From positions 1 through 10,339 of the forward strand of contig JANDJZ010001394.1 of the NCBI GenBank assembly GCA_027943245.1: a stretch of DNA of 10,339 nucleotides, read 5' to 3'. Positions 1 to 8,094 of this stretch are shown one piece after another; position 1 is the stretch's first letter, and each line of letters starts with the position of its first letter. Source of the stretch: Acanthamoeba sp. SK_2022b (taxonomy: Eukaryota > Discosea > Longamoebia > Acanthamoebidae). The notes under the pieces were generated by a model that was not told the DNA's origin, ran no database searches, and was given only the letters and a program-made list of their open reading frames with translations. A program made the translations under genes and the position numbers.

Positions 1-540
1 TTCTCTATGGTTCTGAACAAAAGCACGCCATGGGGGGATGTTTTTGACGAAAGTCAGCAGATGACAGGAAAGCAAACGAAGTATAATTATATGAAAGAAA
101 GGACGTTTCTTCGTCCTAGAGATATGATTAAGTTCTGCAATACAGTTTTATCTGTACATAAAATACAGTCTTCTGATGTGGATAAATTTACAAACAAAGA
201 TATTATTGAGGCTCAAAATGACTATTCGGAATATTTAATTAACGAACTTGATGATGAAATTCATAAAAATGTTCCTGATTATAAAAAGTACCTGGAAGTT
301 ATTAGGGATATTGGTTACGCGCAGTTTTCTAAAGATAAATTTGACGAAACTTTTGAGCAGCGGCGAAAAAGTCTTGGCCTAACTGCGTCATCAACCGACG
401 CAATGAATTCCCTATTCGATTTCTCAATTATTGGTTTTCAATCGGTTGGGGGGCGACGAGGGGGGAGCGATGTTGTGTTCAAATACAAGGATGAAAAAGC
501 AACTTTCAGTGATCGATCAGCACTTTACAGGGTTCATTAG
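1..540 (+). CDS. C-terminal part of a probable Sll1717-type P-loop ATPase (5' end outside window)
   Basis: The frame is open from base 1, so this is probably the 3' end of a longer gene; an ATG at 7 is available but has no Shine-Dalgarno sequence in view. The TAG stop is at 538-540. No Walker motifs are present. The pattern FLRPRD (residues 34-39 from the ATG), a following helix, DIIEAQ, then YSEYLINELDDE (73-84), and a C-terminal IGF...GG...F-Y segment ending in YRVH resembles the C-terminal helical region of P-loop ATPases of the Sll1717 family, some of which sit in defence or accessory islands. That assignment comes from memory of the family, not from a search. Base composition is far lower in GC than everything downstream (many AAA, ATT, GAT, TTT codons), which suggests horizontal acquisition. 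It is convergent with uvrB, whose stop lies about 33 bases away. It could also be an unrelated AT-rich hypothetical gene. Confidence 0.5.
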   Translation, partial: FSMVLNKSTPWGDVFDESQQMTGKQTKYNYMKERTFLRPRDMIKFCNTVLSVHKIQSSDVDKFTNKDIIEAQNDYSEYLINELDDEIHKNVPDYKKYLEVIRDIGYAQFSKDKFDETFEQRRKSLGLTASSTDAMNSLFDFSIIGFQSVGGRRGGSDVVFKYKDEKATFSDRSALYRVH

Positions 541-550
541 CTTGAGAGAC

Positions 551-581
551 GCCAGCTCCAACTTCGAAGGGCTTAGCTGGC
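551..581. terminator. Possible bidirectional terminator between the AT-rich gene and uvrB
   Basis: GCCAGCT (551-557) pairs with AGCTGGC (575-581), enclosing a 17-base loop that itself contains the palindrome CTTCGAAG (562-569). It lies between two convergent genes and its right arm overlaps the last codons of uvrB. Only a short CTTT follows on the plus strand, so termination is plausible but weak. Confidence 0.3.
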
Positions 582-2430
582 CTTTACCGCTTCCCTGAAC
601 CGCTCCTGTGCTTCCGCCGCCGCCCTCCTTGCGCCACTTTCCGGGGCTGACCGGTCCACCTCTTCGCCTGCGCCGGTCAGGGCTTCGTTGGCGAACTCCA
701 GGTCCATCAGCTTCATGCGCTTGATCTCGTCGCGCAGGCGGGCGGCTTCCTCGAACTCCAGGTTGGAGGCGGCCTCGCGCATGCGGCCTTCCAGATCGCG
801 CAGGGCGGCCTGGAAGTTGGTGCCGACGAAGGGCTTGGAGGCCTCGGCCACGCCCGGCTTGGTCAGGCGGTCCAGGTCGCGGGACTCATAGGGGCTTTCC
901 AGGATCTCCTTGATGTCGCGCTTGACGCTTTCGGGCGTGATGCCGTGTTCGGTGTTGTAGGCGACCTGACGCTCGCGCCTGCGGTCCGTCTCGGCGATGG
1001 CGCGCTCCATCGAGCCGGTCATGCGGTCGGCATATAGAATGACGCGGCCGTCGACGTTGCGCGCGGCGCGGCCGATGGTCTGGATCAATGAGGTCTCGGA
1101 GCGCAGGAAGCCCTCCTTGTCCGCGTCCAGAATGGCGACCAGCCCGCACTCGGGGATGTCCAGACCCTCGCGCAGCAGGTTGATGCCGATCAGACAGTCG
1201 AACGACCCCAGCCGCAGGTCGCGCAGAATCTCGATCCGCTCCAGCGTGTCCACGTCCGAGTGCATGTAGCGGACGCGGATGCCCTGCTCGTGCATATATT
1301 CGGTCAGGTCCTCGGCCATCTTCTTGGTCAGGGTGGTGACCAGCGAGCGGTAGCCGGCGCGGGTCGTGGCCTTGACCTCGTCGATGACGTCGTCGACCTG
1401 GTTGCGGGTGGCGCCCGAGACGGGGCGGATCTCGACCGGCGGGTCGATCAGGCCGGTGGGGCGGATGACCTGTTCGACAAAGACGCCGCCCGCCCGCTCC
1501 ATCTCCCACGGGCCGGGGGTGGCGCTGACGTGAACCGTCTGGGGCCGCATGGCGTCCCATTCCTCGAACTTCAGCGGGCGGTTGTCGATGCAGGAGGGCA
1601 GGCGGAAGCCGTACTCGGCCAGGGTCGACTTGCGCCGGTAGTCGCCCCGGAACATGCCGTTGATCTGGCCGATGGTGACGTGGCTCTCGTCCACGAACAG
1701 CAGGGCGTTGTCGGGGATGTATTCGAAGAAGGTGGGCGGCGGCTCTCCGGGCGCGCGGCCGGTCAGCCAGCGGGAATAGTTCTCGATCCCCGCGCAGGAG
1801 CCGGTGGCCTCCATCATCTCCAGATCGAAGCGGGTGCGTTGCTCCAGCCGTTGGGCCTCCAGCAGCTTGCCGTTCTCGACCATCCAGTCCAGCGTCTCCT
1901 TCAGCTCCGCCTTGATGCCCAGGGTCGCCTGGTTCAGCGTCGGGCGCGGGGTGACATAGTGGCTGGCCGCATAGACGGTGATCTCGGTCAGGTCGGCGGT
2001 CTTCTTGCCGGTCAGGGGATCGAACTCCTGGATCGCCTCCAGTTCGTCGCCGAACAGGCTGATGCGCCAGGCGCGGTCCTCAAGGTGGACCGGGAAGATC
2101 TCGATCACGTCGCCGCGTTTCCTGAACATGCCCCGGTCGAAGTTCAGGTCGTTGCGCTTGTACTGCAGCGCGATCAGGTCGGCGCGCAGCTTGGCCTCGT
2201 CGATCGTGTCCCCGACCTTCAGGCTGAAGGTCATGGCGGTGTAGGTCTCCACCGACCCGATGCCGTAGATGCAACTGACCGAAGCGACCACGATCACATC
2301 GTCCCGCTCCAGAATCGCCCGCGTCGCCGAGTGCCGCATCCGGTCGATCTGCTCGTTTATCGACGAGTCTTTTTCGATGTAAGTGTCTGTTCTTGGGACA
2401 TAAGCTTCCGGTTGATAATAGTCATAATAG

Positions 2431-2468
<38 letters not shown>

Positions 2469-2906
2469 CTTGAACTCGGAATAGAGCTGGGCCGCCAGGG
2501 TCTTGTTCGGGGCCAGGATCAGGGCCGGGCGCTGGGTCTGTTCGATGACCTTGGCCATGGTGAAGGTCTTGCCCGAGCCGGTGACGCCCAGCAGCACCTG
2601 ATCCCGATCGCCCGCCTCGGCCTGAGCCACCAGTTCGGCGATGGCGGCGGGCTGGTCGCCGGCGGGGGTGTATTTGGTCTCCAGCCGGAAGACGCCGCCC
2701 TTCTTGGTTCCCTCGCGCGAGGGACGGTGCGGCGCCCAGCCCGCAGGCGCGGCGACCGGCTCCTCCGGCGTCAGGCGCGGACCGGTGACGGGGGCGAACA
2801 TCGGCATGGCCTTGGCCGTATCATGCACAAATCGCGCTGCACCTTCCTGCACGCCGGGGTTCGGCACATGGACGGGCTTGGTCGGTTTAGATGGGGAACG
2901 AGCCAT
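573..2906 (-). CDS. uvrB: UvrB, excinuclease ABC subunit B
   Basis: UvrB is the helicase-like, damage-verifying subunit of UvrABC nucleotide excision repair: it is loaded by UvrA, then recruits UvrC for incision. Starting at the ATG at 2906 the protein has 777 residues. Visible motifs are [10 protein letters not shown] (~79-88), Walker A GVTGSGKT (~107-114), the Tyr-rich beta-hairpin [12 protein letters not shown] (~160-171) that clamps DNA, Walker B VDESH (~405-409), SATPGPWE (~461-468), motif [13 protein letters not shown] (~575-586), motif [11 protein letters not shown] (~609-617), and a C-terminal UVR domain (~700-735, [28 protein letters not shown]) that binds UvrC. The protein is longer than the usual ~670 residues because of a ~75-residue proline/alanine-rich N-terminal extension before the Q-motif region. 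An in-frame TTG at 2912 is an alternative start, but ATG 2906 fits the promoter spacing (leaderless). No Shine-Dalgarno is seen. A perfect LexA box overlaps the start, so SOS induction is expected. The frame is intact. Confidence 0.97.
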
Positions 2907-2910
2907 GAAC
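2896..2910 (-). promoter_or_regulatory. LexA (SOS) box of uvrB
   Basis: Read on the minus strand the site is GTTCATGGCTCGTTC, a perfect match to the alphaproteobacterial LexA consensus GTTC-N7-GTTC. It spans from four bases upstream of the uvrB ATG into codon 4, so the ATG lies inside the spacer. Bound LexA would block the transcription start region and the first codons. The consensus is established for Caulobacter and relatives; binding here is inferred. Confidence 0.88.
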
Positions 2911-2912
2911 AA

Positions 2913-2941
2913 AGTCTAGTGAGCGTCACGCTCATTCGCCA
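2913..2941 (-). promoter_or_regulatory. Putative uvrB promoter (leaderless geometry)
   Basis: On the minus strand, CTAGACT ends at 2913, seven bases before the uvrB ATG at 2906. It resembles the alphaproteobacterial -10 (CTANA core). A weak -35-like TGGCGA lies at 2941-2936, 17 bases upstream. This spacing would start transcription at or next to the A of the ATG, giving a leaderless mRNA, in line with the absence of a Shine-Dalgarno sequence. The spacer contains the perfect palindrome GAGCGT-G-ACGCTC (2921-2933). The -35 match is poor, so the call rests on the -10 and the LexA box. Confidence 0.5.
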
Positions 2942-3092
2942 TGGCCAGCATGTGAAATATCATTTGTTTCGCCCGACTGTCGGTGGGTTTGTTGCCGATC
3001 TTACAGGCAGGCCTGCCGTAATTTGGTTCGAAGCGGGCGACAAAAAGGTCGAACAGCATCTGAACTGCAACAAGGCGCAACAGCCTAGATAA

Positions 3093-3115
3093 TGGAATAT
3101 AATTCCAATTTTTTT
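3093..3115 (+). terminator. Weak terminator-like stem with T-run
   Basis: TGGAAT (3093-3098) and ATTCCA (3102-3107) form a 6-bp stem with a 3-base loop. TTTTTTT (3109-3115) follows on the plus strand. The stem is AT-rich and short, so efficiency is doubtful. Its position directly after the stop at 3090-3092 of the small plus-strand frame is the reason to record it. Confidence 0.3.
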
Positions 3116-3169
3116 GCACATTGTTCTCGTGACTAGGAACATAAATGCAGAAGATGCCATTTACAGGCG

Positions 3170-3175
3170 TATAAT
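3170..3175 (+). promoter_or_regulatory. Putative -10 element upstream of the TonB receptor
   Basis: A perfect TATAAT lies about 165 bases before the receptor start, with only a weak -35-like sequence (TGCAGA at 3146-3151). A second candidate nearer the gene is TTGCTG (3250-3255) with TATAAG (3275-3280) at a long 19-base spacing. Either would leave a structured 5' leader. Neither is decisive. Confidence 0.3.
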
Positions 3176-3340
3176 TGCGTTCGCCTGCCAACCGCTGTGT
3201 GGCGGAATTGTTACGGGCGGGTATCGAAAGTGACCAAAAGGCGACCGGATTGCTGTCGTTTCATTACGCCCTCCTATAAGTCGGGAGCGGAACGCCTGTA
3301 CGTGATGGCGTAGTCCATTTTCCAAGGGGCCTATCTAATT

Positions 3341-6300
3341 ATGATGCAACTGAAGAACCAACTGATGGGGTCGACAATCGTCGCCGGCGTCGCCGCCGTC
3401 GCGATGATCGGTTTCGCACCCGCAGCTTTTGCGCAATCGTCCACGACGACCCAACAAAAGGCTGATGACGCCTCCACCGTCGATGAAGTCGTCGTTGTTG
3501 GTTCGCGCCTGCGTCGTGACAACTACAACGCGCCGTCGCCGGTGCAGATCGTAACCCGTGAAGACTCTGTTTTAGCTGGCTTCGCATCGACGACTGAAGC
3601 TCTGCAAGGCACAGCGGTGACCGGTGGTGCGTCGCAGATCAACAACGCATACGGTGGCTATGTCACCAATGGTGGTGCTGGCGCCAACACCCTGTCGCTG
3701 CGCGGTCTTGGCGCAACGCGAACCTTGGTTCTGCTCAATGGCCGTCGCGTCGCCCCGGCTGGTTCGCGTGGGTCGGTAGGTTCGGCTGACCTGAACGTTC
3801 TGCCGACCGCCATGATCGAGCGCATCGAAGTGCTGAAGGACGGTGCATCGTCGGTCTATGGTTCGGATGCTGTCGCTGGCGTCGTCAACATCATCACGCG
3901 CAACAACATCGACGGCGTGACGGTTGAGGCTCAGTACAATGCGCCGACGAACGCCAAAGGCGCTGGTGATCAGACGCGTCTGTCCGTTGTGGCCGGAACC
4001 AGCGGTGATCGTTGGCATCTGTCGGGCTCCGCAGAATATCTGAACCGTTCGGATTTGACGCTTGCCGATCGCGCATTCACGCAGTGCAACATCGACGGCT
4101 TCACCAATGGCACTGACTTCATCGATCCGTTGACCGGCCGTTCCAAGTGCTATCCTGTCACGGACACCGGTTCCAACGGTGTGACGATCAATACGATTGG
4201 GATCGGCAATACCCAACTTATCGTCTACGGAGACCCAACCTACGCTCGTGCCGCTGGCACGTCGGATCGTCTGTACTATGCTAACCGTTTCCGCCCGAAT
4301 TCGTCGGCTACGACGGGTCTAGTGGGCTGGGAAGCGGTTGGTGGGTTTGACCTGAATGCCGCCGGCACTGCCGTGGTCGCGTCGAACCTGAACATTCGCG
4401 ATACGTTCGAGCCGCGCAAGCTGAAAACGTCCTTGATCTCTCCGGTTGAAGTGAAGACGATCTACCTCGAGGGCGCTTATGATCTTCATGCTCTGGGTAA
4501 CGCGGAAGTATATGGCGAGATCCTGATCAACCGCCGTGAGTCTTCGCAGGTTGGTTATCGCCAGCTAGCGCTTGATTACTACAAAGGTAATCTGCTGATT
4601 CCCCAGAATCTCGGCTTCTCGACTGTCGGTGCTAATGCGGGTCTTAGCCCAGTAACGGGGCCTTTCGCCAATGCGAACGTCGGCGTTCGCGCGTTCCTCG
4701 GCTTTGGCAATGACGAATCCAAGCAAACGGTTGACTTCGCCAAGGAATTGGCTGGCATCCGCGGGGACTTCATCATTCCTGGCTGGCGTTATGACGCCTA
4801 CGCCAGCTATACCAAGTCAAAGGCCACCTATACGTCGCAACAGTTCCTGACGAATCTGCTCCAGAATTCGTTGGACGTGGTTGTGGCGCCCGCCGGCACG
4901 CCGGCTGCACTGACGCGTTCGGGAACTCTCAACTCAGGTGCACAGGGTACCGTCACCTGCCGTGTGAACACGATCAGGATCCGACGGCGGGCTGTATTCC
5001 GGCTCCGTTCCTGACCAGCCAAACGGTTAACGGTGTTCTGCCTGAGAACTGGGCGAACTATATCTTCCGCCCCGTTACCGGCACGACCGAGTACATTGAA
5101 AAGGTTGTCAGCTTCGGCATCGACGGTCCGCTGTTCACCTTGCCTGCCGGTCAGGTTTCGGCCTTCTTGGGCGCCGAATGGCGTGATGCTTCGATCGATG
5201 ATACGCCTGCATTGGATTCGCAGAACTCCAATACGTTCAACTACTCGACGTCCGCGCCGACCCGTGGTTCGGAATCGGTTTGGGAAGCCTTCGGGGAAAT
5301 CGAAGTGCCTCTGCTGGCCAACAAGCCGCTGGTTGATTCTCTGACGCTGAGCGCCTCGGCGCGTTACACCAGCTACGAGCATTCTGGTTCGGACACGACC
5401 TACAAGGTTGGGCTCGTCTATGCTCCGACCAACTGGCTGACGGTTCGCGGCACCTATGGCACGTCATATCGTGCTCCGGTCTGTTCGAGAGTTCCTAAGC
5501 CAACTCTTCGGGCTTCCATCCACCACGCTTGACTGCGCCACAACCTGATCGCGACGGCCAACCCCAACCAAGTGCGGGCTCCACCTTCGCTGCGACCCAG
5601 AGCGTCCGCGTTCACGCCGGGCGGCGCTGCAAACAATCTGAAGCCCGAAACGTCCGAGAACCTGACCGTCGGCTTTATCTTCCAGCCGAAACTGCCATCG
5701 GGCTGGGGTGATCTGTCGTTCGCGACCGACTACTATCAGATTAAGATTGACGAGAGCATCGTCCGTCTGGGCGCAAGCCAAATCCTGACGGACTGCTACA
5801 ACAGCTCGACGGCTGACTTCGCCGCACGTGCAGGTAACTGCTCGTTCATCACCCGTGATGGTGTTGGCACGCCGCGAGCTTTGACGGTCAACAGCAGCTA
5901 CATCAACATTGCTACGGACCAGATTAAGGGTCTTGACTACACCGTCCGTTATCGCCGTGACATCGGTGCTGGTACGGCTCTGTTGAACCTGGGCGTCACC
6001 CAGATTCTGGAAACCTACAGCCAAACACTGCCTACCGATCCGATCCGCGATCAAAAGGGCCGGATCGGCGTACCTGAGTTCTCGGGTTACGCAGATCTGA
6101 CCTATTCGTGGCAGAAGTGGCGTGTCCGTTATGGCGTGGAGTGGATCCAGGGCATGGAGGACTATTCGTACTACAACCGTTACTTCAACCAGGATCTGGC
6201 TGCGGCTGGGTATGACTTCAGCGTGCCGGCTTCCCCGCATTGCGTCAGTTCAGTACCGTAACGACGACTGACCGCGACGGTCGGCGTGCGTAACCTTCTG

Positions 6301-6420
6301 AATGAAGATCCGCCCACCATCTCGGCTGGTCTGTATAACCGCGTCGGCAATGCGCCGCTGTACTCGGGTTACGACTATGTCGGACGCTCGATCTTCGTGA
6401 ACCTGACCAAGTCGTTCTAA
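3341..6420 (+). pseudogene. TonB-dependent outer-membrane receptor, frameshifted
   Basis: TonB-dependent receptors import large or scarce substrates across the outer membrane using TonB-ExbBD energy; the substrate here cannot be read from the sequence. The start ATG at 3341 has AAGGGG at 3324-3329. Residues 1-31 are a signal peptide ending AFA-Q. A TonB-box-like VDEVVVVG follows (~47-54). The plug domain runs ~57-188, with LSLRGLG, LVLLNGRRV, IERIEVLKDGASSVYGSDAVAGVVNIITR. The barrel then continues to the canonical aromatic terminus NLTKSF at 6418. The full length would be about 1025 residues, normal for the family. The frame is broken near 4970 (loss of one base), three times within 5476-5541 (three single-base losses that together restore frame), and near 6246 and 6272, producing a stop at 6259-6261. 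Homologous-looking barrel sequence continues across every break. It is either a recently inactivated gene or one with local sequence errors. A strong terminator follows. Confidence 0.9.
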
Positions 6421-6446
6421 GTCGGACGAACCTTCGGGTTAGAATT

Positions 6447-6478
6447 GGGGCGGCGGACATTGTCCGCCGCCCCTTTTT
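6447..6478 (+). terminator. Intrinsic terminator of the TonB receptor gene
   Basis: GGGGCGGCGGACA (6447-6459) is perfectly complementary to TGTCCGCCGCCCC (6461-6473), and TTTTT (6474-6478) follows. In practice a 12-bp stem closes a 3-base loop. This is a textbook rho-independent terminator 26 bases after the receptor stop. A small AACC-TTCG-GGTT hairpin (6429-6440) lies between them. Confidence 0.93.
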
Positions 6479-6520
6479 CTTTGGGCGGCATGTGGAGCGT
6501 AGTGAGGGGGCGAGATCAAT

Positions 6521-6570
6521 TTGACAACCTCGTACAGTATGCCTCATACACTGTGTGTCGCACACTATGC
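6521..6570 (+). promoter_or_regulatory. padR promoter with repeated operator-like motif
   Basis: A perfect -35 TTGACA is at 6521-6526. The -10 is unclear (TCATAC, 6544-6549, at 17-base spacing). Overlying the promoter are three related 9-base units starting at 6534, 6548 and 6562, exactly 14 bases apart: ACAGTATGC, ACACTGTGT, ACACTATGC. ACAGT (6534-6538) and ACTGT (6550-6554) also form an inverted repeat, as do GTGTG (6553-6557) and CACAC (6561-6565). PadR repressors commonly bind such dyads at their own promoters; binding here is inferred. Confidence 0.5.
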
Positions 6571-6575
6571 GGCGC

Positions 6576-6923
6576 ATGGAGTGGTTGCGGGTGAGCCAGG
6601 ATGAGGAACTGCTGTTCGAGAGCCTGCGGCTGGAGCTGCGGCGGGGGTCGCTGATCCTGGCGGTGCTGGCCAGTCTGAGGCGCGAGCAATACGGCTATTC
6701 GCTGCGGGTCGCGCTGGGCGAGGCGGGGATCGAGATGGAGGAGAGCACCCTCTATCCGCTGCTGCGCCGTCTGGAGAGCCAGGGCCTGCTGGACAGCGAA
6801 TGGCGTGAGGAGGACCGCAGGAAGAAGCGGTTCTATCGGCTGTCGGGGCGGGGCGAGGCGATACTGGCGCGGCTGGCGACGGAATGGCGCGGGCTGTCGG
6901 CCTCGCTGGAGAAGATGCTGTGA
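6576..6923 (+). CDS. PadR family transcriptional regulator
   Basis: This is a small winged-helix regulator of about 115 residues. The core GSLILAVLASLRREQYGYSL, then ESTLYPLLRRLESQGLLDSEW, then RRKKRFYRLSGRGEAIL is the PadR N-terminal domain (PF03551 type): helix-turn-helix followed by the beta-wing with its KRFYRLS strand. The C-terminal part is short, as in small PadR proteins. The start is uncertain: ATG 6576, ATG 6567 and GTG 6591 are all in frame, and only GTG 6591 has a good Shine-Dalgarno (GGAG, 6578-6581). The stop TGA (6921-6923) overlaps a GTG of the downstream frame, and the HAAS-domain membrane protein starts 29 bases later, so the two are probably co-transcribed. Autoregulation through the repeats upstream is likely. 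Effector unknown. Confidence 0.92.
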   Translation: MEWLRVSQDEELLFESLRLELRRGSLILAVLASLRREQYGYSLRVALGEAGIEMEESTLYPLLRRLESQGLLDSEWREEDRRKKRFYRLSGRGEAILARLATEWRGLSASLEKML

Positions 6924-6952
6924 AAACGGAAAACCAGACGGGAGAGGCCGGG

Positions 6953-8051
6953 ATGAACCTGGTGGAGCGTTATCTGAGCGCCGTGGCGGCGCAACTGCCC
7001 AAGGATGTGCGCGAGGACATCGTCGCCGAACTGCGCGACGAGATCATGGGCCGTCTGGAGGCGCTGGAAGGGCGTCTGGGGCGGGCGGCGACGGATGATG
7101 AAGTCGAGACTCTGCTGCGCGAGGTCGGGCATCCGCTGACGGTGGCGGCGCGCTATCCGGTCCGGGCCGCAGGCGCTGATCGGGGCGGAGCTTTATCCCT
7201 GGTGGTGGTTCGCGGTGAAGGTGGCGCTGATGGTGCTGGTCTGCGTGACGGTGCTGGGCGCCGTGGCGCGGGTGGCGACCGGCGACATCTATGTCGGCAA
7301 GGCGATCGGCCAGGCGATCAACGGCTTCGTCAGCGGCGGATTCACATTGGTCGGGGTTCTGACCGTCATCGGTTTCTTCATCGAGCGGCAGGACAGGAAG
7401 CCGAAATTCATCTCGGAATGGCGGGTCAAGGATCTGGCTCTGTTCGAGATCGGCAATCTGGACGCCGAGACCTGGGGCGAGCGGCTGGCCAAGGGAGATT
7501 GGTCCGGGCCCAAGGTCCAGAAGGGCGTCGAGGTCCGCAAGAACGCCCAGATGTCGCCGGCGGCGCGCGCGGTGGCCAGCGCCATCGGCTGGACGGTGCT
7601 GCTGTTGTGGTGGACCAATCTGACGCCGATCACGCCGGTGCGGCCGCAGGATCTGGCGGGCGTGATCAGCGGCGTGGACTATGGCGTCATCCTGCGCGGG
7701 ATCGTCGAGGCGGCGTACTGGCCGGTGATCGTCTTCGCCCTGGCGCGGATCGCCTTTGACATCACGCGGGCGGCGACGGGATCGCCGGTGCGTCTGACGG
7801 CCTTGGGCGACCTGGTGTTCGCCGCGGCGACGGCCTGGGCCATGTGGTGGCTGTTCTTCCATTCGCCGCTGAGCCCGCTGATCTGGGTTCCGACGGCGGA
7901 GGCCTTCTGGCAGCGGGTCGTGGACCTGTTCCGCAGCGGCGACTTCCAGGTGGCGACCGTGATCATGATCGCCGTGGTCTGGGGCTATATCGCCGAGGTG
8001 TGGCGCATGATCAAATCGACGGCGCGGCTGATCGTGGGGCGCGAATCCTGA
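6953..8051 (+). pseudogene. HAAS/DUF1700-like multi-spanning membrane protein, one frameshift
   Basis: The ATG at 6953 has GGGAGAGG at 6940-6947, five bases upstream. Residues 1-68 form an amphipathic helical domain (MNLVERYLSAVAAQL, VREDIVAELRDEI, DEVETLLREVGHPLTVAARY). This pattern matches the HAAS/DUF1700-type domain commonly encoded next to PadR regulators and thought to act as their partner or output. The frame then slips by one base near 7157 (an extra C in TATCCGG, or two bases lost) and continues from 7158 to the TGA at 8051 as about six hydrophobic spans: WWWFAVKVALMVLV, FTLVGVLTVIGFF, IGWTVLLLWW, YWPVIVFALARIAF, AAATAWAMWWLFF and VATVIMIAVVWGY. The joined product would be about 365 residues. 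Substrate or signal is unknown. The slip separates the soluble domain from the membrane part, so it is disabling if real. Confidence 0.8.
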
Positions 8052-8062
8052 GCAGCCGAAGT

Positions 8063-8088
8063 CCGGCCCCGGTTGCAGCCGGGGCCGG
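8063..8088. terminator. Strong hairpin between convergent genes
   Basis: CCGGCCCCGG (8063-8072) and CCGGGGCCGG (8079-8088) form a perfect 10-bp GC stem with a TTGCAG loop. It lies 11 bases after the membrane-protein stop and 6 bases after the minus-strand CVNH-crystallin gene ends. No T-run follows on either strand, so it may act as a transcript-end stabiliser or factor-assisted terminator rather than a classic intrinsic one. Confidence 0.6.
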
Positions 8089-8094
8089 TGCAGG

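Larger units (their letters stand above)
2942..3340. other. AT-richer intergenic spacer between uvrB and the TonB receptor
   Basis: This divergent ~430-base spacer holds no convincing gene. It does hold a perfect 12-base palindrome GGCAGGCCTGCC (3006-3017), a 6-bp stem TGGAAT-ATA-ATTCCA (3093-3107) followed by seven T (3109-3115), a perfect -10 hexamer TATAAT (3170-3175), and small hairpins close to the receptor start (ACGCC...GGCGT, 3292-3311). A short plus-strand reading frame (2919-3092, GTG start) has an LIRHGQ motif but no Shine-Dalgarno. A minus-strand frame over most of the same bases has no recognisable features. GC is lower than in uvrB or the ada region. Confidence 0.5.

Noticed and set aside
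3006..3017. 12-base palindrome GGCAGGCCTGCC as a regulator site
   Set aside because: Perfect but short, not repeated in the window and not placed near a promoter core; it could be chance in GC-rich DNA.
1260..3092. 610-codon plus-strand open frame opposite uvrB
   Set aside because: It is the antisense shadow of a GC-rich gene with complete UvrB motifs; its product is low-complexity Gly/Ala/Arg-rich with no domain. Only its last ~57 codons lie outside uvrB and are discussed separately.
2916..3191. 91-codon minus-strand frame in the uvrB upstream spacer
   Set aside because: No Shine-Dalgarno, no recognisable motif, and it overlaps the uvrB promoter region.
4960..5030. Programmed ribosomal frameshifting in the TonB receptor
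   Set aside because: No slippery heptamer or downstream pseudoknot is evident, and several independent slips exist, which fits indels rather than recoding.
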